DNA of 64,000 nt from positions 186,001 to 250,000 of the forward strand of contig JAEWMB010000033.1 in the NCBI GenBank assembly GCA_023457255.1, written 5' to 3'. Origin of the DNA: Bacillota bacterium (GTDB lineage: Bacteria > Bacillota > Clostridia > Lachnospirales > Lachnospiraceae). A program made the position numbers and the translations under genes. The notes under the pieces are model-generated. The model searched no databases. It was not told where the DNA came from and saw only the letters and a program-made list of their open reading frames with translations. Shown one piece after another: positions 1 through 9,956 of this stretch (position 1 is its first letter; each line of letters starts with the position of its first letter).

Positions 1-1912
1 TGTACTCACTCATATCGATACGAACCATATTTTGCTCATTATCAAATAAGGATTCAGCCAGTGCTTTCGCAAGTTCTGTTTTACCGACACCGGTCGGCCC
101 AAGGAATAGGAAGGAACCGATTGGTTTGCTAGGATCCTTTATACCGGCCTTGGAACGCAGCAGCGCATCTGCCACACGGCGAACACCATCCTCCTGCCCT
201 ATTACTCTCTTGTGCAGTTCCTCATCAAGATGGAGGGTTTTATTGCGTTCACTTTCTGTTAGCTTTGTTACCGGAATTCCTGTCCAGCGAGATACGATAC
301 GTGCAATTTCTTCTTCACTGACACTTTCGTGAACTAAGGTATGAGCCTCTTGTTTTACTTTCTCTTCTTCCAGTTCAAGCTGCTTTCGAAGGCTTGGCAA
401 ACGTCCATACTTTAATTCTGCCGCCTTATTTAAATCATAATTCAATTCCGCGTTTTGAATTTCATTATTGATAACTTCTAACTCTTCTCTAAGCTTTTGC
501 ACTTTTTCAACTGCTGCTTTCTCATTGTCCCATTTTGCCTTTTTTACGTTAAATTCTTCCCGAAGCTCCGCTAATTCTTTCTGTAGACTTGAAAGGCGTT
601 CCTTGCTTAGACGATCCTCCTCCTTTTTCAGCGCCGCCTCTTCTATTTCCATCTGCATAATACGGCGGGAAATATCATCTAGCTCGGTTGGCATCGAATC
701 AAGCTCGGTTTTAATTAAGGCACAGGCTTCATCGACTAAATCGATTGCTTTGTCCGGCAGAAAACGATCGGAAATATAACGGTTGCTTAATACGGCTGCA
801 CTTACCAGCGCAGAATCCGTAATCTTTACACCGTGAAATACTTCATAACGCTCTTTCAGCCCGCGTAAGATAGAGATGGTGTCCTCCACCGTCGGTTCCT
901 CGACCATAACCGGCTGGAATCTTCTCTCCAGTGCAGCATCCTTCTCAATATACATACGATACTCATTTAAAGTAGTAGCACCGATACAATGAAGCTCACC
1001 GCGGGCTAACATAGGCTTTAACATATTTCCTGCATCCATAGCACCATCGGTCTTGCCTGCACCAACGATTGTATGAAGCTCATCAATAAATAAAATAATC
1101 TGACCATCACTATTTTTTACATCATCAAGGACTGCTTTTAGACGTTCCTCAAACTCTCCCCGGTACTTAGCACCCGCCACCAAAGCACCCATATCCAGAG
1201 CAAACAGCCGCTTATCCTTAAGCCCCTCCGGTACATCACCTCGAACTATACGCTGTGCTAAACCTTCTACTACAGCAGTTTTACCAACGCCTGGTTCACC
1301 AATCAGTACCGGATTATTCTTCGTCTTACGAGATAGGATACGAACCACGTTACGTATTTCACTATCACGTCCAATCACCGGATCAAGCTTTTGATTCTTT
1401 GCACGCTCTACTAAATCAACACCATATTTCTCAAGTGTATCATAAGTAGCTTCCGGATTATCGCTTCGAACCTGCTGATTACCACGAACGGAAGCAAGTG
1501 CGGTTAAAAACTGATCCTTATTTATGTTAAAATCCTTAAATAATTGTGCGATCTCTTTATTTGGAAACTTTAGCATGCTAAGAAACAGATGCTCTACGGA
1601 AACATATTGGTCTCCCATAGCGGACGCTTCATTTTCTGCATAGATTAGTACTTTGTTTAAATCATTACTGATATATACCTCTCCGCCAGTTACTTTTGGC
1701 CGCTTGTTTAATAACCCCTGTAACTGGGCAAGAAATACGTCTGTGTTTATACCTATCTTTTGAAATAACTTAGGAAGCAGACCTTCCTTATCCTTTAACA
1801 GGCAATATAAAAAATGTTCTTCATCAATCTGCTGATGGCCGCAGTCGTACGCCAGTTTTTCACAGTCTTGTACTGCTTTTAGTGATTTTTGAGTAAACTT
1901 ACTAATATTCAT
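1..1912 (-). CDS. clpB: ATP-dependent chaperone ClpB (partial, C-terminus outside window)
   Basis: ClpB is a hexameric AAA+ disaggregase that pulls polypeptides out of aggregates together with DnaK. About 637 residues are present; the family is usually about 860, so the end of the second ATPase module lies beyond base 1. The reading frame is open from the ATG at 1912 to the window edge. Visible parts are an N-terminal Clp repeat domain (about 1-150), a first Walker A (GEPGVGKT, about 205-212) with Walker B ending in Asp-Glu at 277-278, a long Glu/Lys-rich coiled-coil middle domain (about 400-530), and the second Walker A (GPTGVGKT, about 605-612). The coiled coil separates ClpB from ClpC/ClpA. 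The start is preceded by GGAGG. I found no clear CIRCE or CtsR box upstream, so heat-shock control is not shown by the sequence. Confidence 0.97.
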   Translation of the reverse strand, partial: MNISKFTQKSLKAVQDCEKLAYDCGHQQIDEEHFLYCLLKDKEGLLPKLFQKIGINTDVFLAQLQGLLNKRPKVTGGEVYISNDLNKVLIYAENEASAMGDQYVSVEHLFLSMLKFPNKEIAQLFKDFNINKDQFLTALASVRGNQQVRSDNPEATYDTLEKYGVDLVERAKNQKLDPVIGRDSEIRNVVRILSRKTKNNPVLIGEPGVGKTAVVEGLAQRIVRGDVPEGLKDKRLFALDMGALVAGAKYRGEFEERLKAVLDDVKNSDGQIILFIDELHTIVGAGKTDGAMDAGNMLKPMLARGELHCIGATTLNEYRMYIEKDAALERRFQPVMVEEPTVEDTISILRGLKERYEVFHGVKITDSALVSAAVLSNRYISDRFLPDKAIDLVDEACALIKTELDSMPTELDDISRRIMQMEIEEAALKKEEDRLSKERLSSLQKELAELREEFNVKKAKWDNEKAAVEKVQKLREELEVINNEIQNAELNYDLNKAAELKYGRLPSLRKQLELEEEKVKQEAHTLVHESVSEEEIARIVSRWTGIPVTKLTESERNKTLHLDEELHKRVIGQEDGVRRVADALLRSKAGIKDPSKPIGSFLFLGPTGVGKTELAKALAESLFDNEQNMVRIDMSEY

Positions 1913-2021
1913 ACTAACCTCCATTCTGTGTTTCACACACTTATTAATTTAAGGGTTGAAAATACTTATGATCTTCAACTATTCTTGCTACAAGTTATCA
2001 TTCATTATTTGTTCTATTACA

Positions 2022-2049
2022 AATATAACACATGTAATTAAGATGTCAA
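2022..2049 (-). promoter_or_regulatory. Probable sigma-A promoter of clpB
   Basis: On the minus strand TTGACA (2044-2049) and TATATT (2022-2027) are separated by 16 bp, about 110 bp before the clpB start. The rest of the 1913-2330 gap is AT-rich and holds, besides this, only the terminator of the neighbouring gene. Confidence 0.6.
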
Positions 2050-2247
2050 GAGGTTTTAAGTTTTTGCTGATTTTTAATTGTATTTTAGTTTATAAAATAA
2101 TATTATTCCTAATAGACATAAATATTTTCATGTACTAGTGACTTTTGCAAATCGACTTCTTTCGTCTTTTGCGATAAGATAAAAGGAGCTTTTTTGCAAT
2201 ATGATAGCAGTAAGGCATACCCATCTCCCATTTATTAATTTTGTTAT

Positions 2248-2315
2248 AAAAAAAGCATTGCAGAACTAATTTTAAAAAGTGCTTTTTACACCTTTTTTTA
2301 GTCCTGCAATACTTA
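2248..2315 (-). terminator. Rho-independent terminator after the lipoprotein hydrolase gene
   Basis: Read on the minus strand, a stem of about 16 bp (arms near 2301-2315 and 2254-2269, with G-U pairs) is followed by a run of seven T. It lies just after the stop codon of the gene ending at 2331. Confidence 0.8.
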
Positions 2316-2330
2316 TCTTAAAGCTTTCAC

Positions 2331-3767
2331 TTAATGTTCCTTTATCCACTTTGCAATAGCTAGAATTACTTTCTCCTCTACCTTACTCTTTGAACTGTAG
2401 TCGGTAATGTCACGCACTCCGGTCGTTGGCATAAACAGATGATTTAATCCTTCATAGAGCAAGAATGTCGCATTGTCTTTATCCTTTAACAACTCTTTCC
2501 ACATCTTAAAATCTACTTCCGGATACACCTGAAAATCTGCTTCCCCCTGCATAAATAGCATTGGAAGGGTTAGATTTGACACAATCCCCGGGGTATCTAT
2601 TTCATTCAGGCTCATCCAATAGTATCCGTTTGCTCCGAACAACGGCTCAGTTAGATTTTCCTTTGTAAGTCTCTTAATTTGCTCATATTGAGCTTTCATC
2701 GTATCTAAATACAGTGTTTTTTCTGTCTCGCTCACCGCACCGTTTTCTGCCGCCTCAGTCGCTTGATCCAATATGATATCTTCTAACTTTCTTGGACTGC
2801 CGGCCAAGGAGATAAAACCCGCAATTTTCGGATTATCCTGAGCTATCTTCGGACATAACATTCCGCCTAAGCTGTGTCCAAGCACAAATACTTTTTCTGT
2901 ATTTACATTTGGCAGACTCATAGCATAATCAATAGCATAAGTGACATCCTCTAGTACCTCATCCCAAATTGTCATCGTATCGGTGGCCTGGTCCATATAT
3001 TGATAGAACCTTTTATTGAAGCGGATAGAGGCAATTCCTTCCTTTGCTAAACCCCTTGCGATATCTCGGAATGGCTTATTACTTGTGCCTCCGACAGTCT
3101 CATCCATATCGCTTTGCCCGGAGCCGTGTACAAATATTACGACAGGAGGATTTTTTATGCCTTTTGGCATTGTCAAAATGCCATCCAAAGGAAATTCCGA
3201 TTTCCCGATGGTAATATCGATTTCCTCCATCTTTTCTTCCTCATATTCTTCTTCGATTGGTTGATAGGAAAACCATAGTTTTATTAACCTGCAGTCTTTG
3301 TTATAGACATAAGATATCTTCAAACCATTCTCCGTATACTCTACCAAACTATCTACAGAGATATTCTCTCCCGTTGCAGCAGCTTTCACAGAGGTTACCG
3401 CAACCAGATCGCCAATTCTCTCAACAGTACTCGAAAAAGCTTTCTTAAGGTCTGATACGGATAACTGCTCTTTTACGCTGTCTTCCAGATAAGAATAAAC
3501 TTCATCGAAATTCTCGGTTAATAAATCCTGTGTTAGTTTTGCAGATAATTCCGCCATTCCATTCTCGCTAAATTCCACCGATTCTATAATCCCAGGTGCC
3601 GGGGTCATGGTTTCTTCCGGTGTATTTGTAATTACAGCTTCTGTTATTGTTGGAGTCACGGTCAACTCTCCATCATTGCTTGGATCCGTCGGAGTATCTT
3701 TTCCTTTACACGAAACCATACTTAGGATGAATAGGCTGCTGACCACTCCCAGTAATACCCTTTTCAT
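2331..3767 (-). CDS. Lipoprotein with DUF3887-like domain and alpha/beta hydrolase domain
   Basis: This is a secreted, lipid-anchored serine hydrolase of unknown substrate, 478 residues from the chosen start. The N-terminus is a lipoprotein signal with lipobox LSMVSC, followed by a Thr/Pro-rich linker. A DUF3887-like domain follows (about 65-170; a sequence rich in 'EQLSVSDLKKAF'-type motifs). The alpha/beta hydrolase domain fills about 185-478, with the nucleophile elbow GHSLGG, a likely acid Asp in the GEADFQVYP stretch and the catalytic His in EGLNHLF. I chose the ATG at 3767 over the in-frame ATG at 3785 because a strong purine-rich ribosome site stands 5' of it. A stem-loop at 3782-3797 lies exactly 14 bases before this start, an arrangement shared with two other genes in the window. 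Substrate (peptide or ester) cannot be told. Confidence 0.85.
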   Translation of the reverse strand: MKRVLLGVVSSLFILSMVSCKGKDTPTDPSNDGELTVTPTITEAVITNTPEETMTPAPGIIESVEFSENGMAELSAKLTQDLLTENFDEVYSYLEDSVKEQLSVSDLKKAFSSTVERIGDLVAVTSVKAAATGENISVDSLVEYTENGLKISYVYNKDCRLIKLWFSYQPIEEEYEEEKMEEIDITIGKSEFPLDGILTMPKGIKNPPVVIFVHGSGQSDMDETVGGTSNKPFRDIARGLAKEGIASIRFNKRFYQYMDQATDTMTIWDEVLEDVTYAIDYAMSLPNVNTEKVFVLGHSLGGMLCPKIAQDNPKIAGFISLAGSPRKLEDIILDQATEAAENGAVSETEKTLYLDTMKAQYEQIKRLTKENLTEPLFGANGYYWMSLNEIDTPGIVSNLTLPMLFMQGEADFQVYPEVDFKMWKELLKDKDNATFLLYEGLNHLFMPTTGVRDITDYSSKSKVEEKVILAIAKWIKEH

Positions 3768-3797
3768 TTTAACTCCCCTCTGCATGCTTTTGCATGC
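3768..3797 (-). promoter_or_regulatory. Stem-loop plus 14-nt Shine-Dalgarno module (copy A)
   Basis: On the minus strand GCATGC-AAAA-GCATGC (3797-3782) forms a perfect 6-bp hairpin. The next 14 bases, AGAGGGGAGTTAAA, run directly into the ATG at 3767. The same layout occurs at 36957-36986 and 61479-61506 with the same 14-base distance to the start codon. Function is unknown. Confidence 0.7.
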
Positions 3798-3816
3798 GTT
3801 TTCCTTACTTTACACA

Positions 3817-3865
3817 GAAAAGTGCCACAAAATCTTTCCTTCTTATTGAAATCTTTTGTAGCACC
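3817..3865 (-). terminator. Terminator after hflC
   Basis: On the minus strand an imperfect stem with outer arms GTGC / GCAC encloses the loop near 3842 and ends in TTTTC. It separates hflKC from the lipoprotein gene. Confidence 0.6.
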
Positions 3866-3893
3866 TGCATTCCTGCTATTTAATTATACCACC

Positions 3894-4799
3894 TTAATCA
3901 ATAGAATTAAATATCTGAGCCAAAGGAGAATCAGAATTTAAAATTAAAGTTTTGTTATTTCCACTTAAAGAAACCCTTGCAGCATCAAGAGAACGGACGA
4001 AGGAATAAAAGTCACTTCTTGATTCATCAGAATACGCATCTGCAAGAATTTTCATGTATTCAGCTTCTCCGGCTGCGATTGTCTTCTCTGCTTCTGCTTT
4101 TGCAGCAGAAACCTTTATTGCTATTTCATTATTTGTCTGTGTCCGGATTTTCTTTGCTTCAGACTCACCTTCTGCAGTATAAGAAGCTGCAATATTATTA
4201 CGCTCCGATATCATTCTTTCATAAACTGCCGTCTTGTTATCGCTTGGTAAATCCAGATGCTTCGTTTCCACACTTATAATTTTGATACCATACTGATCCA
4301 TAACATCGCCAATGTTCTCCATAATTGCAGTGCTTAACGCTCCATCACGACCCGAGATTACATCGGTCTGTGACATTCTGCTGATCACATTTTTAATAGA
4401 GTTATAAACCGTCGTATTAATACGGCTCTCTGCATTTGCCATTTGTGAGTTTAAGCTCTTTACAAATAAAAGAGGATCTTCTATCTTCCAGAGGACATAG
4501 CTGTCTGCTACCATTGTTTTTTTATCTTTTGTAATAACATCAGAAGTAGCTAAGTCATACAGTAATGTCTTGTTTGGCAGCTTTGATGTTTCTTCAACAA
4601 ATGGCATCTTAAAGCTTAATCCCGGTTTTGTAATAATACGCTCTACTTTACCAAACTGCCGAACTAACGTATATTCATCCTTTTCAGTAACAACAATCGA
4701 TGTTCCTAAAATAAATAATCCAAGGACAGCAATTACTATAATAAATCCAAGAGCAAACTTCGGTGCCCTTCTTTGTTTGATATGTTCAACATCTCCCAT
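3894..4799 (-). CDS. hflC: HflC, SPFH-domain membrane protein
   Basis: HflC pairs with HflK in a membrane complex that, in known bacteria, surrounds FtsH and moderates its proteolysis of membrane proteins. The 301-residue product has a short cytoplasmic N-terminus, one membrane segment (about 16-36), and a Band 7/SPFH domain beginning at the YTLVRQFGKVERI stretch. An Ala/Glu/Lys-rich helical region follows (about 205-255), the usual coiled coil of the family. Length fits HflC (about 290-330). The ATG at 4799 follows GGGAGG and lies 5 bp after the hflK stop codon, so the two are one operon. A terminator follows at 3817-3865. Confidence 0.92.
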   Translation of the reverse strand: MGDVEHIKQRRAPKFALGFIIVIAVLGLFILGTSIVVTEKDEYTLVRQFGKVERIITKPGLSFKMPFVEETSKLPNKTLLYDLATSDVITKDKKTMVADSYVLWKIEDPLLFVKSLNSQMANAESRINTTVYNSIKNVISRMSQTDVISGRDGALSTAIMENIGDVMDQYGIKIISVETKHLDLPSDNKTAVYERMISERNNIAASYTAEGESEAKKIRTQTNNEIAIKVSAAKAEAEKTIAAGEAEYMKILADAYSDESRSDFYSFVRSLDAARVSLSGNNKTLILNSDSPLAQIFNSID

Positions 4800-4804
4800 A
4801 CTTA

Positions 4805-5737
4805 CTATTCCTCCCCTACAAATGGTTCTATTGGAAGCATTTTCTGAATTCCACCTGCCGAGTTATCAATAATAACTTTTAAGTCAGGTAAGATATCCTC
4901 CATTGCTTCATAAAACATTCTTTGTTTCGTTATTAGAGGATATTTTTTATATTCCTGATACATTGCATTGAATCTGGCTACCTGACCCTCTGCCTCATTG
5001 ATACGTGCCTGCTTTGCGGCATCCGCCTCTTTTGTTATCTGGTCAATCTGTGCTTCGGCAGCAGGAAGCTCCTCGTTACGATACTTATTTGCATTGTTGA
5101 TTGCTGTTTCTTTTCCTTGCTTTGCAGTTTCAACTGCCTTAAATGCTTCCATCACCTCTGTTGTCGGTGGTTCTGCATCCTGAATTGTCAGATTCACTAA
5201 AGAAATGCCCAAATCCTGTTCTTCCAGCTTCTCCGTTATCATCCCACGAATTACCGTTTGAATCTCATTCTTACCGGTTGTAATTACACTATCCACATCA
5301 TAACTTCCAACCTGAGAACGAATACAGCTTTGAGCTAGATTCTTTAAGATACTTACCGGCTCGTCCGATGCATATAGATATTTTACCGGATCCGTTACCT
5401 TATATTCTACAAAGAAGTCTACAAGCACAAAGTTATAATCTACGGTAATCATTAGAGACTCCTCATCGATTGACTCCCCGGTACCCGCATCATATCCAAT
5501 CGCAAACCCTTTTATTGTGGTATCAACCATTTGTACCTTTTGAATAAATGGTATCTTAAAATGTAAACCTGGTTCGTTCACTGATTTTGGAATTCCAAAG
5601 GTTGTAACAACGGCCTGCTCCTGTTCATTGATTGTATATGCGGACATACTCCCAAGGATGGCGATTACAACGATAATAATCACAATCACTGCCAGTTTTC
5701 TGCCATTCCTCACTGCATATTTTTGTTTCTCATTCAT
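4805..5737 (-). CDS. hflK: HflK, SPFH-domain membrane protein
   Basis: First gene of the hflK-hflC pair. The 310-residue protein has one membrane segment (about 14-33) and then a Band 7/SPFH domain starting at EQEQAVVTTFG. It carries the HflK-typical stretch around VNLTIQDAEPP, followed by an Ala/Glu/Lys-rich coiled-coil region (about 190-255). Unlike proteobacterial HflK it lacks a Gly-rich N-terminal extension, which is normal in Firmicutes. Its role as modulator of FtsH is inferred from the family. I could not assign a promoter with confidence in the upstream divergent region. Confidence 0.92.
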   Translation of the reverse strand: MNEKQKYAVRNGRKLAVIVIIIVVIAILGSMSAYTINEQEQAVVTTFGIPKSVNEPGLHFKIPFIQKVQMVDTTIKGFAIGYDAGTGESIDEESLMITVDYNFVLVDFFVEYKVTDPVKYLYASDEPVSILKNLAQSCIRSQVGSYDVDSVITTGKNEIQTVIRGMITEKLEEQDLGISLVNLTIQDAEPPTTEVMEAFKAVETAKQGKETAINNANKYRNEELPAAEAQIDQITKEADAAKQARINEAEGQVARFNAMYQEYKKYPLITKQRMFYEAMEDILPDLKVIIDNSAGGIQKMLPIEPFVGEE

Positions 5738-6115
5738 TTTATTTATCTTCCCCTTTCTTTTAAAGGAATTTATTGTAGTTCTATCTTACCTATTCACTCC
5801 CAGAAAAGCAAGATAATCCATATTAGAGTTTTATTAAAATAAACTAAAATTTTGCGGCTCACCTTTTAAGCATTCCTTTTTTCTGATTATATCTAGGTAT
5901 TATAGCGTATTGATTCATTTCCAAAAATTATCAATAATATTCTTATTCTATTCTTTTACAACAAAATTGTTATAGCTTCTGTTGAAAACCAGGGAAATAG
6001 TCACACCTATGAAGCAAATCGACATATTTACAGAATTTGTAACACTTTATTTTAAATTATTTACATTATTTCAAAAAAAAGGTATAATAGTATTAGTAAA
6101 TCTTGGAGGTGTCCC
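5738..6115. other. Divergent intergenic region hflK / GGDEF-EAL gene
   Basis: This 378-bp AT-rich stretch has no supported gene. It contains the promoter of the plus-strand GGDEF-EAL gene close to its right end. The hflK promoter must also lie here but was not resolved. Confidence 0.6.
6060..6088 (+). promoter_or_regulatory. Sigma-A promoter of the GGDEF-EAL gene
   Basis: TTTACA (6060-6065) and a perfect TATAAT (6083-6088) are spaced by 17 bp. The start codon follows about 20 bp after the expected transcription start. Confidence 0.75.
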
Positions 6116-9100
6116 TTGAAGAAAATACCAATAGCAACATCAATAATTGTATTATTTAGTCTTATTTTATTTGGTCTATTTATCATTAATTATAAATCGT
6201 ATACAAAAGACTTAGATTATCAATTTGAATCTCAAGCCAGCAATAAACTGTCTAAAATCAATGGTACCAAGAGAGAAACCATAGATTTAAGGCTTGAAAA
6301 TCATATGCAAAAAATGAAGCTTTTCTGTGAAGACCTAAAAAGCCGGAACCCCAACTATCATAATGCCGGATTCTTTGAATTAATTGATGATATGGCTGTT
6401 CCCAAACTCTATTTAACAACAATTACCGATTCAGACGTACTCTCCCGCTTTAATATACATAAAAATAGGAATGATCATTATTATACCAAGTTAAATAATC
6501 TTCAGGGAATTTTAAGCTATGGCCCCAGCGGAATTGTTTTTATATATCCCTATCGGGTAAATGACAAATCCATCGAAATCCTTTACCAAACCTATTCTTT
6601 GAAGAAGTTTTCTGATTTTATGGCAATAGGAAAAACCGAATATAACGGTACTACCTATCTGATAAACGAAGCTGGTGATATCTATGCTGCCGGCACCTCA
6701 TTTGCTTTTAAAGAAAATTTGTTTGAGAAGCTGCGTTCGGCATCTTTTCAAGGAACCCATAATTTTGATTCCTTCGTGTCAAATCTTAGTGCCGGCAAAA
6801 GCGGTATTACTCATTATAAGATTGACGAGACTGACACCTATGCTTACTACTCTCCAACGACAGTGGAAGGACTCTATCTGGTTCATACTGCACCTTCTAC
6901 GATACTAGACCGTGATTCTTCGGCTATTACTGCCATTGCAAAGCGATTTATGAATACTGTCCTGGTTATCGTTTTTCTCTTGGTATTGATTGTTTTTCTA
7001 ATACTCTCTGTATATACCTTAAAAGTAAATCGAAACCGAGACGTACTGCTTTTAGAAAAACAGCGCTACGACATTGCGCTATCCCATTCCAAAGATACGA
7101 TATGGGAGTATAACATTGAAAAGGACTCTTTAACCAAAACAGAGCCTTATTTGGGTATTTTTTATGGTGTTCCGGAAGTATATGATATTCAGGGGGCCAT
7201 TGCGGCAAGTGATTGTATCCATCCGGAAGACAAAGAAATCTTCCTTCAGTTTTGTGAGAAGTTAACATCACAGGATATACAATTTAAGTTTGAAATTCGT
7301 TCCAAGAATCCAGAGGGTGAATATATCTGGTACGAACTCTCTGGTACAAAGTTGTATGATACTGAAGGAAAACCAATTTCCGTGATTGGCCATACTACAA
7401 ACATCCACGAAAAGAAAAAGGAGATTGAATTACTCCGTAAGAAAGCAAGCCAAGATATGCTTACGAAAACCTACAACCGGGAAACTATGCGGGAAAAAGT
7501 AAATCAACATATTGAGGACTTAGACGGACCTTATATCTTTGGTCTTATACTAATTGATATTGATAATTTTAAAATGATTAACGATTCACTCGGACATCTC
7601 TTCGGTGATGCGGTTCTAATTGACTTAAGCGCTAAATTAACTAAATTATATCAAGCAGGAGACCTGATTGGACGTATCGGTGGAGATGAATTTGTTGTGT
7701 TTGTCCATAATGCTCCTGGCATCGTTTATATCGAGGATAAAGCAAAGCAAACCCTGTCCCTGCTTCATAATATTCATACCGGAGAAGAGGCTGCTGCAAA
7801 ACTTACCGGAACCTTAGGTATCTCCGTCTATCCATCGGATGGCACTACTTATAATGAATTACTTGAGAAAGCAGAAATTGCCCTTTATCACGCAAAGCAG
7901 CGGGGTAAGGATCAGTACTCTTTTTATCATAACTCCATGGAATATATCTATCAGAAAGACTTAGAGAAGATAAGTCAGGAAACCAATGAAATAAAATATT
8001 ACCATGTAGATCGTTCTCTTGTTGACAGTACCATCATTGCAAATGCAATTGAAATATTATTTGATTCCAGAGAAATTGATGTATCCATCAACATGATGCT
8101 ATCCTTAATCGGTGTCTACTATAACCTTAGCAGAATTGATATTATGGAATTTTCAGAGTCAGGCCAAGCCGTTTCGATTACTCATGAATGGTATTCTAAC
8201 TCTTCCCTTAAATTAGCCGACCTAATATCTCATGTTCCGTATTCTGAATTGGAGCCAACGTTTTTATATTTGCAAAGCGATAGTGGGATTATCCACTGCG
8301 ATGATATCTCCGAGAGAGCTGATATTTTAAAATCACTTAGGAAATATCCGGGAATGGCAAAAGCTAAATCTCTCTTTCAGTGCGGAATCAGCGATCATGG
8401 TCACTATGTTGGCCTCCTTAGTGCCGCCTTTTGTGAGGAACCTCATACTTGGTCTAAAAATGAGGTGGACTCTCTTTCTCTATTATCAAAGATTATAGGC
8501 AGCTATCTGATTCGCCTTCGTTCACTTCAAAAAGCAAACTTAGATACACTTACCAATGCTTACACTTTTAATGCTTTTTTAAATGAAGTAAACAAACGAT
8601 TGAAACAAAAGAATTATGATTCTTATGCTATGATTTATACAGATATCTATCAGTTTAAACTTATAAATGATAATTACGGTTATCAGGAAGGCGACCATAT
8701 CCTAAAATCAATTGCAGATGCACTGTTTTTAATTGGCGGAAAAGATTCTATTCTTTGTCGTATTACCGGAGATAAATTTGCCTTATTCCTTACTTATGAA
8801 AATCTTGAAGAAATCACGAATAAGGCTCTGAAACTTCAAGCCGTATCGAAGCAGATTTGCAGTCCTGCCGGTGAGTTTTATAAGCTTTCCACAAGTACCG
8901 GAATTTATCAGCTTCAGCCGGGAGATACTGCAATCGTAGCTGTTGACAGAGCCAATATTGCACGTAAATATGCCCAATTGCAAAGACAGGGTAACTTTGT
9001 TTTTTATGATAACGAGATGCGTGTTTCCTTAATTGAGCAAAAAAAGATTGAGGATGTGATGGAGGATGCCTTGTCAAATGAGGAGTTTCTTGTTTATTAC

Positions 9101-9805
9101 CAGCCAAAAATCAATATTAATACGAAGAAAATCTGCGGATCAGAGGCTCTGGTTCGCTGGAGGAGGCCAGGAATCGGATTGGTCACCCCTGCCTCCTTTA
9201 TTCCAATATTTGAAGCAAATGGCTTTATCGTAAACTTAGATTACTATATTTTAGATAATGTTTGTAAAAGACTTCGCGAATTAATTGATAAAGGGATCCA
9301 TGTTTATCCTGTTTCCGTAAACTTCTCAAGAGAACATTTTAAATCAGATGCCTTACCGGAACGCTTACGGCAAACCATCCAAAAATATCAGCTTTCACCA
9401 GAACTTATTGAAGTTGAAATCACGGAAAGTGCTCTTGCCTCTAACGACCGCTACTGGTTAAATCTTCTGAATAAAATTAGAAGTTACGGATTTGGTTTAG
9501 CAATGGATGACTTTGGTTCCGGTATGTCCTCTTTAAACTTGCTATGTGATTTACCCTTCAATGTGCTAAAGATAGACAAAGACTTCTTCCATACTAAGAC
9601 CACAAATATAAGGGAGCGAATTGTTATCTCCTCTATTGTCGCTATGGCCTCCCAGTTAAGCATGGACGTCATATGTGAAGGTGTGGAAACAGAGGAGCAA
9701 ATAAAGTTTCTGCAATCGATTGGATGTACCATGGCACAGGGATACTATTATGATAAGCCACTCCCTGGTGATTTATATGAGAAAAAGTACTTAATCAACG
9801 TCTAA
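6116..9805 (+). CDS. Membrane sensor with PAS, two GGDEF and one EAL domain
   Basis: This is a cyclic-di-GMP signalling protein of 1229 residues. Order: membrane segment (about 5-25), extracytoplasmic sensor region (about 26-275), second membrane segment (about 280-302), PAS domain (about 315-440), GGDEF domain 1 (about 440-605) with intact GGDEF at 522-526, a GAF-like region (about 640-800), GGDEF domain 2 (about 808-970) whose signature is degraded to TGDKF (884-888), and an EAL domain (about 985-1225). The EAL domain keeps EALVRW (from 1010), EITES, DDFGSG (from 1131), KIDKDF and GVETEEQ, so phosphodiesterase activity is likely. Domain 1 could make c-di-GMP, while domain 2 is probably catalytically dead. 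The start is a TTG, supported by GGAGGT five bases upstream and by the hydrophobic segment that follows at once. It is transcribed alone. Confidence 0.93.
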   Translation: MKKIPIATSIIVLFSLILFGLFIINYKSYTKDLDYQFESQASNKLSKINGTKRETIDLRLENHMQKMKLFCEDLKSRNPNYHNAGFFELIDDMAVPKLYLTTITDSDVLSRFNIHKNRNDHYYTKLNNLQGILSYGPSGIVFIYPYRVNDKSIEILYQTYSLKKFSDFMAIGKTEYNGTTYLINEAGDIYAAGTSFAFKENLFEKLRSASFQGTHNFDSFVSNLSAGKSGITHYKIDETDTYAYYSPTTVEGLYLVHTAPSTILDRDSSAITAIAKRFMNTVLVIVFLLVLIVFLILSVYTLKVNRNRDVLLLEKQRYDIALSHSKDTIWEYNIEKDSLTKTEPYLGIFYGVPEVYDIQGAIAASDCIHPEDKEIFLQFCEKLTSQDIQFKFEIRSKNPEGEYIWYELSGTKLYDTEGKPISVIGHTTNIHEKKKEIELLRKKASQDMLTKTYNRETMREKVNQHIEDLDGPYIFGLILIDIDNFKMINDSLGHLFGDAVLIDLSAKLTKLYQAGDLIGRIGGDEFVVFVHNAPGIVYIEDKAKQTLSLLHNIHTGEEAAAKLTGTLGISVYPSDGTTYNELLEKAEIALYHAKQRGKDQYSFYHNSMEYIYQKDLEKISQETNEIKYYHVDRSLVDSTIIANAIEILFDSREIDVSINMMLSLIGVYYNLSRIDIMEFSESGQAVSITHEWYSNSSLKLADLISHVPYSELEPTFLYLQSDSGIIHCDDISERADILKSLRKYPGMAKAKSLFQCGISDHGHYVGLLSAAFCEEPHTWSKNEVDSLSLLSKIIGSYLIRLRSLQKANLDTLTNAYTFNAFLNEVNKRLKQKNYDSYAMIYTDIYQFKLINDNYGYQEGDHILKSIADALFLIGGKDSILCRITGDKFALFLTYENLEEITNKALKLQAVSKQICSPAGEFYKLSTSTGIYQLQPGDTAIVAVDRANIARKYAQLQRQGNFVFYDNEMRVSLIEQKKIEDVMEDALSNEEFLVYYQPKININTKKICGSEALVRWRRPGIGLVTPASFIPIFEANGFIVNLDYYILDNVCKRLRELIDKGIHVYPVSVNFSREHFKSDALPERLRQTIQKYQLSPELIEVEITESALASNDRYWLNLLNKIRSYGFGLAMDDFGSGMSSLNLLCDLPFNVLKIDKDFFHTKTTNIRERIVISSIVAMASQLSMDVICEGVETEEQIKFLQSIGCTMAQGYYYDKPLPGDLYEKKYLINV

Positions 9806-9808
9806 ATT

Positions 9809-9879
9809 AAAGCAGAGATTATAATAAATCCGGAATGTATCTTCATACTTCCAAGTTTATTTATAATCCCTGCTTTTTT
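9809..9879 (+). terminator. Terminator of the GGDEF-EAL gene
   Basis: A long stem (arms about 9809-9828 and 9857-9873, nearly perfect) is followed by a T run just after the stop codon. Confidence 0.8.
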
Positions 9880-9956
9880 AATTCTCTCTATAAAGTCTGT
9901 AAATCCGGTTTCAGATATATCATTTGACCTTAATTAAATTTCTTCTCGTTATCGTA

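Noticed and set aside
1956..2138. Plus-strand 60-codon frame upstream of clpB
   Set aside because: It is AT-rich low-complexity sequence without a ribosome site, and it overlaps the clpB promoter.
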